17,079 nt of DNA from DATLSM01 sp049585815. Lineage in GTDB: Bacteria > Actinomycetota > Thermoleophilia > Solirubrobacterales > 70-9. Below, piece after piece: positions 12,196 to 17,079 of the stretch. The stretch spans positions 1 to 17,079 of the forward strand of contig JBAVAR010000048.1 in the NCBI GenBank assembly GCA_049585815.1, read 5' to 3'. A program made the position numbers and the translations under genes. The notes below the pieces were generated by a model. That model was not told the origin of the DNA. It searched no databases and saw only the letters and a program-made list of their open reading frames with translations. Every line of letters begins with the position of its first letter. Within the stretch, counting starts at the first letter, position 1.

Positions 12196-15100
12196 GTGAT
12201 CACCGATCCAACACTCCGCCACAAGAGGCCAATTGGCCGCGCTGCCGTCCGTTCCTCCGCGTCGCTGACCCGACACGGCCACGCTCTCCGCGCCGCTGTC
12301 GCTCTCCTCTTCGCCGCCGCTGCCCTTGCCCTGACCCCCACCCCGGCTCTCGCCGAAATCATCGGTCACCGCTTCGAAACCACCATTGCTGGCTCCGGCA
12401 CTGACGCCCTCACTAACCCCACCGACGTTGCCGTCGACAACTCCGCTGGCCCCTCCGAAGGCGATATTTACGTCACCGACCCCGCCGACCACCGCATCGA
12501 GAAGTTCGGCCCGTCCGGCGAATTTCTCCTCATGTTCGGCAAGGAAGTCGATGCGACCACCCACGGCAACGTCTGCCCCGAACACGCCGGCGATACATGT
12601 CAACCAGGAATCTCATCCTCCGTTCCCGGCGGCTTCGAAACCCCTACCTTCATCGCTGTAGACGGTTCCGCGAGTGCTTCCGCCGGCGACGTCTACGTCG
12701 CCGACACCGCCGCCCACCTCGTTTCCAAGCTTAATCCCAAAGGGGAAATCATCACATCGTGGAGCAGCGCTGGCCAGGCCAGCTTTCCCGCCCTCTCGGG
12801 CCTCGGCGCCGATCACCACGGGAACCTCTTCGTCGAGGCCGAACCCTCAATCTCCGAGTACACCTCCACCGGCGTCGAATTCCGCAGTTGCGAACCCCCC
12901 CAGCCTTCCTCTCCCAATGGGATCGCCGTCGACTCCTCCGAAAATCTCTACGAGGTGACCACCTCTGGCAAGGTAGAACGGTTCTCCAATGAATGCACCG
13001 GTGCCCTCGAGGAGGATGGCGCCACCGGCGCGACTGGACTCATCGTCAATCCCGCCGAACCCGGCCAAAACGATCTCTACGTCGACCAGGGCGGTACCTC
13101 CATCGATCACTTCCAGTCCGGCTGTACGCTGCCCGACTGTGCCCCGGCTGACTCCTTTGGTTCGGGCCACCTCACGGCGGCCCAGGGCATTGCCATCGCT
13201 AATAACGGCACGGTCTATGTCGCCGACACTGGCGGTGGAAGCATCGCCGTCTTTCCCAATCTCATCATTCCCGAACTCTCGACCAATCCCGTCAATACGA
13301 ATCTGACGACCGCTACGCTCAGCGGTCAAGTCGATCCCGCCGGCGGCGGCGAAATCACCAAATGCCAGTTTGAATACGTCGACCAAGCGGAATTCGAAGC
13401 CACTGGCTTCTCAGGTGCTACAGCGGCCGCCTGCTCTCCTGCCACCCCGATCGACTCACCGAAAGAAGTTTCCGCGCACATCGCCGGCCTCACCAAGCAC
13501 ACCACCTACCACTACCGCTTGACGGCCTCCAACGCACACGCCACCAACGAAGGCCCTGGCCACACCTTCACGACTCTGCCTACCCATGTCTTTAGCCACT
13601 CCTTCGGTGCCGCCGGCTCGACTCCCGCCGATCCCTATCCCCTCGTTCATCCAAATGGCCTTGCCGTTGAAGAAATGACTGGCGATGTCTACGTCTCCGA
13701 CTCCGCCCACCACCGAATCGAGAAGTTCGATCCGGCGGGCCATTTTCTTCTCATGTTCGGTAAGGAAGTAAACAAGACCAAGACCGAAGAAGCCGGAACC
13801 AGCGAAGCCGAAAAGAACGTCTGCACTGCCGCGTCTGGCGACGTTTGCCAAGGGGGCGCCCTTGGCACTTCTCCCGGCGCTCTCGAGGCTCCGTCCTACC
13901 TGGCCGTCGACAACACTTCTGGCCCCTCAGCGGGCGATCTCTACACCGTTGACAATGAAGGAAATTTCGAAAGCACGATAACCAAGTTTGATTCCAACGG
14001 CGAAGTGGTCTCAACTTGGGGAGAAGGAGGTCGGCTCCATACCCCCAGCTCGCCTGATCTCACCGGCGTCGGTGTTGACGGGGGCGGCCACGTCTGGACC
14101 GCAACAGTATGGCCCGCCTCTGGTGGCTGCGTCTTTGAGTACAGCGAAACTGGCGTCCAGCTCAAGGGCCTCCTTGGGGGGTGTTATACGGCTGGGCTCG
14201 CCGCCGGTCCGGTCGGCGAAACTTTTTACGCGAACATATATAACGGCAGTTTCCCAGGCTACGCGCACTTTAGTGCCAGTGGCGCAAGCTTGGGAGGTAA
14301 ACTGGTACCTGGCTCCGGTCTCGTGGTAGCGGCAAGTAACCTTCTCTACACTGTTACTGATCAGGAACTTTCTGAGTTCAATTCATCTGGTGAACCTCTC
14401 GGTGAACCCTTCGGTTTTGGTGAACTCTCCGGTCCCGCTGCCGTTGGCGTTGATAGCACCAACGAAGAGGTGTACGTCGCCAACGAAACGGGTGGCAATG
14501 TCAGCGCCTACGAATCTATCGATCCGGGAGTCGAAACCGGCCCTATCGAAAACGAAGACCACACTAAGGTTACCCTTACTGGCCATCTCAATCTCCTCGG
14601 TCATGGTGATGTAACCGAATGCCAGTTCGAATATGTCGATCAGGCCGAATTCGAAGCTCATGAATTTTCCGGAGCTGCGACCGTGCCTTGCTCCCAGACG
14701 CTGCCGTACTCCAGTTCGACCGCCGTTTCTGCCGAAGTCACCGGCCTCCACGCCGAAGTCGCTTACCACTATCGCCTTTTCGCCGGAAATGAAAATGGCA
14801 ATGTCCCCGGCGCGGAACGCCTACTGAAATTACTCGCCGTGTTCGGGGTCACGACAAAACCGGCCACCGACATCGAACGCACTAGCGCCACCCTGACCGG
14901 ATCTCTCGATCCGGACGGCATCGCAACTACCTACCATTTCGAATACGTCGACCAAGCCGACTTCGAAGCCCACGAAGCCGAATTCGAAGCCCACGATTAC
15001 CCCGGTGTCCTATCTGCCCCCGCTTCGCCGGCCGGTCCCATCTCTGGCACCACCGAGGAAAACGTCAGCGCGCCACTTTCCGGGCTCGACCCACAGAGTG

Positions 15101-17079
15101 CCTACCACTATCGCCTCGTCGCTGAAAACGCCGATGGCACGACCTACGGCCACGCCCTAACCCTTGAAACCGATACCGCGGTACTCTCGCTCAAGACCGA
15201 ATCCGCGACGGACGTGTTTCCGGAATCGGCGACATTGCATGGCTCCTACACTGGTGACCCAGAAGGGGGCGATACTCAGTGCTACTTCCGCTACGGGACT
15301 GACACGACCTACGGACACAACACCTCCTCACCGCCCGGGATTGATCAGGGCGCCACTTCTGAGGTGCACGAAGTAGAAGTTGAAGTTACGGGACTATCCC
15401 CGCGCCATACCTACCACTTCAGTTTCGTATGCCATAACGAACTCAGTACCACAGCCGGTCTCGATCAGCACTTCGAAACGCCTGAGCCGCCGACCATCGA
15501 TGGCCTCAGCTCTGCGGATCTGACCAAGACGACCGCCACGCTGAAGGGGGTAGTCAATCCGCAGGAATATGAAACTACCTGCAGCTTTGAATATGGAACC
15601 AGCATCGATTATGGACATACCGTCCCGTGTCCCCCCGCGGAAGGGCTCGAAGAAGGGCACATCGGCTCTGGCTCTACCGATGTGCCCGTCGAAGTTCAGC
15701 TGGAAAACCTCCAGGTGGGCTTTGTATACCACTTCCGCTTGGTCGCGACTAATAAATGGGGGACCAGCTCGACCGAAGACCACACATTTACTTTCTATCC
15801 ACCCCACTGTCCGAACGAAACGCTCCGCCAGGAGACCAACTCGAGCTTTCTACCCGACTGCCGAGCCTACGAGCTCGTCACTCCGGGTAATGCCGGTAGC
15901 GTCGTTCTCGGCCCGGGAGGAGTTCCCTCTAGTTCCTACGCGGAGAACCCCACGCGCTTCGCATTTTTCGGTGTCTTCGGCGAAATTCCTGGTGGCGAAT
16001 CGCCGAACTACAATGGTGATATCTATATCGCTACTCGCACACCGTCCGGATGGGTTACCCACTACGTTGGGCTCCGGGGAGATGAACACCCGGCCGAACT
16101 GTTGAATTACCTCAGTAGCGAGGACCTCGAAGATACGATCGACTATGTTAGGCCTGAAAATGAACAGCTACAGGAAACCGCGCCTTACGCCTGGGATGCC
16201 GAAGGGAATCCGCTCGGCCAGTGGCCACGCGATATCCACTCCGTTTCAGGCGGTGAGTCCACTGACGGGATGTTCCAGCCCTCGCCTGACTTCTCCCATC
16301 TCGCCTTCTCCTCCAGCAATGTGGTTTTCCCGACCGAACATGGCGAAGGTCAGACCACTGGGATCGGCTCAGCCTACGATTACGACACCAAGACCGAAGC
16401 CACTGAACTAGTCTCGGTGCTCCCGACCGGCGGCAGTATACCGCCGGCTCCAGGCTATTCCCCAGGCCCCGAAACCCGGGACACGCACATCGTGTTCCCC
16501 TCCACGGAACGTGAAGCTACCGCCCGGAACGAGGGGTCCTTAAATGGTCAGAGCGTGTCAACCGACGGTTCCCATATCCTAATGGGCACTCTCGGTAAGC
16601 AGCAATTCTTCACCGGGTGGGTGCCGGGCTACCCTTGCACTGGCTTGTTTGGATCGTGTGAAACGGGGCCCGGTCTAATGCAGCTCTACATGCGCATAGA
16701 CGATGCCATCTCTTATTGTGTGTCATGCAAGGCTGATGGCGAACCTGCCGAAGTTGAATACATCGGCATGACCCCTGATGGCTCGACGGTCTATTTCATG
16801 TCCGAAGAACAGCTCACACCCGAAGACCACGACACTAGCGTTGATCTCTATATGTGGAGCGCTAAAAAGGCCGAACGCGGCGAACCTGCCCTCGTCCTCG
16901 TTTCCAAAGGCAACACGAACGGCGCTATCGGTAACTCGGATGACTGCCAGGCAGAAGATGCTTGGACGCCCAAGTGTGGCGTTATGGCTGTTCGAACCGG
17001 ATCACTGGGCGATAAGAACGAGGAAGTCCAATACACGGGTACTGATAACTACCTAGCCGAAAACGGCGACATCTACTTT
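12196..17079 (+). CDS. Giant secreted NHL-propeller / Fn3-like repeat protein, 3' end outside the window
   Basis: An uninterrupted frame of 1628 codons runs from GTG 12196 (the first start after TAG 12160) to the window end. A long basic leader plus LRAAVALLFAAAALALTP forms a signal peptide, probably cut after ALA53. Order: NHL-type repeats (about 54-355; DIYVTDPADHRIEKF); Fn3-like unit 1 (358-457); a second NHL block (459-778; DVYVSDSAHHRIEKF); Fn3-like units 2-5 (about 777-1200), each with a YHYRL-like strand; then CPNETLR and LPDCRAYELV (from Cys1205). The last part has repeated DGS strands (DGSHILMGT, PDGSTVYFMSEEQLTP) like a TolB/WD40 propeller. Such proteins are large, paralogous and extracellular in Solirubrobacterales-like genomes. 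An adhesive or surface role is inference. No ribosome-binding site supports the start, so it may lie elsewhere. Confidence 0.85.
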   Translation, partial: MITDPTLRHKRPIGRAAVRSSASLTRHGHALRAAVALLFAAAALALTPTPALAEIIGHRFETTIAGSGTDALTNPTDVAVDNSAGPSEGDIYVTDPADHRIEKFGPSGEFLLMFGKEVDATTHGNVCPEHAGDTCQPGISSSVPGGFETPTFIAVDGSASASAGDVYVADTAAHLVSKLNPKGEIITSWSSAGQASFPALSGLGADHHGNLFVEAEPSISEYTSTGVEFRSCEPPQPSSPNGIAVDSSENLYEVTTSGKVERFSNECTGALEEDGATGATGLIVNPAEPGQNDLYVDQGGTSIDHFQSGCTLPDCAPADSFGSGHLTAAQGIAIANNGTVYVADTGGGSIAVFPNLIIPELSTNPVNTNLTTATLSGQVDPAGGGEITKCQFEYVDQAEFEATGFSGATAAACSPATPIDSPKEVSAHIAGLTKHTTYHYRLTASNAHATNEGPGHTFTTLPTHVFSHSFGAAGSTPADPYPLVHPNGLAVEEMTGDVYVSDSAHHRIEKFDPAGHFLLMFGKEVNKTKTEEAGTSEAEKNVCTAASGDVCQGGALGTSPGALEAPSYLAVDNTSGPSAGDLYTVDNEGNFESTITKFDSNGEVVSTWGEGGRLHTPSSPDLTGVGVDGGGHVWTATVWPASGGCVFEYSETGVQLKGLLGGCYTAGLAAGPVGETFYANIYNGSFPGYAHFSASGASLGGKLVPGSGLVVAASNLLYTVTDQELSEFNSSGEPLGEPFGFGELSGPAAVGVDSTNEEVYVANETGGNVSAYESIDPGVETGPIENEDHTKVTLTGHLNLLGHGDVTECQFEYVDQAEFEAHEFSGAATVPCSQTLPYSSSTAVSAEVTGLHAEVAYHYRLFAGNENGNVPGAERLLKLLAVFGVTTKPATDIERTSATLTGSLDPDGIATTYHFEYVDQADFEAHEAEFEAHDYPGVLSAPASPAGPISGTTEENVSAPLSGLDPQSAYHYRLVAENADGTTYGHALTLETDTAVLSLKTESATDVFPESATLHGSYTGDPEGGDTQCYFRYGTDTTYGHNTSSPPGIDQGATSEVHEVEVEVTGLSPRHTYHFSFVCHNELSTTAGLDQHFETPEPPTIDGLSSADLTKTTATLKGVVNPQEYETTCSFEYGTSIDYGHTVPCPPAEGLEEGHIGSGSTDVPVEVQLENLQVGFVYHFRLVATNKWGTSSTEDHTFTFYPPHCPNETLRQETNSSFLPDCRAYELVTPGNAGSVVLGPGGVPSSSYAENPTRFAFFGVFGEIPGGESPNYNGDIYIATRTPSGWVTHYVGLRGDEHPAELLNYLSSEDLEDTIDYVRPENEQLQETAPYAWDAEGNPLGQWPRDIHSVSGGESTDGMFQPSPDFSHLAFSSSNVVFPTEHGEGQTTGIGSAYDYDTKTEATELVSVLPTGGSIPPAPGYSPGPETRDTHIVFPSTEREATARNEGSLNGQSVSTDGSHILMGTLGKQQFFTGWVPGYPCTGLFGSCETGPGLMQLYMRIDDAISYCVSCKADGEPAEVEYIGMTPDGSTVYFMSEEQLTPEDHDTSVDLYMWSAKKAERGEPALVLVSKGNTNGAIGNSDDCQAEDAWTPKCGVMAVRTGSLGDKNEEVQYTGTDNYLAENGDIYF
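12490..13770 (+). repeat. Diverged internal duplication within the giant protein gene
   Basis: Positions 12490-12549 and 13711-13770 are closely similar, both encoding HRIEKF, FLLMFGKEV with about 11 differences in 60 bases, 407 codons apart. The Fn3-like segment CQFEYVDQAEFEA likewise recurs at 13363 and 14620, 419 codons apart. An NHL + Fn3-like module was duplicated as a unit. Confidence 0.75.
14956..14997 (+). repeat. Tandem 7-codon duplication in the third Fn3-like unit
   Basis: Two adjacent 21-bp units (14956-14976 and 14977-14997) differ at two bases and encode ADFEAHE followed by AEFEAHD. The other units have this element once (AEFEATG, AEFEAHE), so this copy was expanded in frame. 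Confidence 0.8.

Noticed and set aside
12115..12603. 162-residue minus-strand Gly-rich frame, and similar ones at 12847-13386 and 13456-13851
   Set aside because: All are antisense to the single long NHL/Fn3-like frame, which has a signal peptide and repeated motifs.

Overview
The window most resembles a chromosome segment of a high-GC Actinomycetota of the class Thermoleophilia (Solirubrobacterales-like). This placement is inferred from gene content: a secreted Gly-X-Y protein beginning MSTKYLRTRYTAMHKRLG, a very large secreted NHL/Fn3-like protein with a CPNE..R...LPDCRAYELV motif, tandem TetR regulators with leaderless-type starts, and uniformly GC-rich codon use. No rRNA, tRNA or CRISPR array was seen.

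Region 1 (1-2762) is a nested mobile element. An IS982-like element with perfect 19-bp terminal inverted repeats (126-144, 2744-2762) carries a transposase gene on the minus strand. A complete IS110-family element of about 1.6 kb (623-2229) has split that gene at its conserved YGYC/ASHSR codons. The 5' non-coding region of the IS110 element folds on paper into a candidate bridge RNA (about 2022-2202, minus strand). Its two internal loops match the interrupted target and, partly, the element's own donor junction.

Region 2 (2753-6902) holds a MocR-type regulator pseudogene on the minus strand, with two single-base frameshifts and a 3' end cut by the IS982-like element. A short divergent promoter with CTGG-type repeats separates it from a rightward operon: an FAD-dependent amine-oxidase/desaturase-like protein with a late frameshift, an NmrA/NDUFA9-like SDR, and a GNAT acetyltransferase whose start overlaps the SDR stop.

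Region 3 (7065-10246) is a duplicated two-gene TetR module. Genes A and B are separate; their homologues A' and B' are fused into one 463-residue ORF. TA(T/C)CCT, six bases, then ATG/GTG occurs four times, once for each TetR domain, including inside the fused gene where the GTG is in frame. Upstream of both A-type genes the leaderless-type ATG opens a different frame, offset by the same amount in each case.

Region 4 (10247-17079) begins with about 730 bp lacking a convincing gene but containing strong hairpins. Then come a secreted collagen-like protein with a terminator-like hairpin and, after a 21-bp tandem repeat, a giant secreted NHL/Fn3-like protein that runs off the window end. Four probable single-base indels lie in 2.3-5.3 kb; they may be real decay or assembly error.
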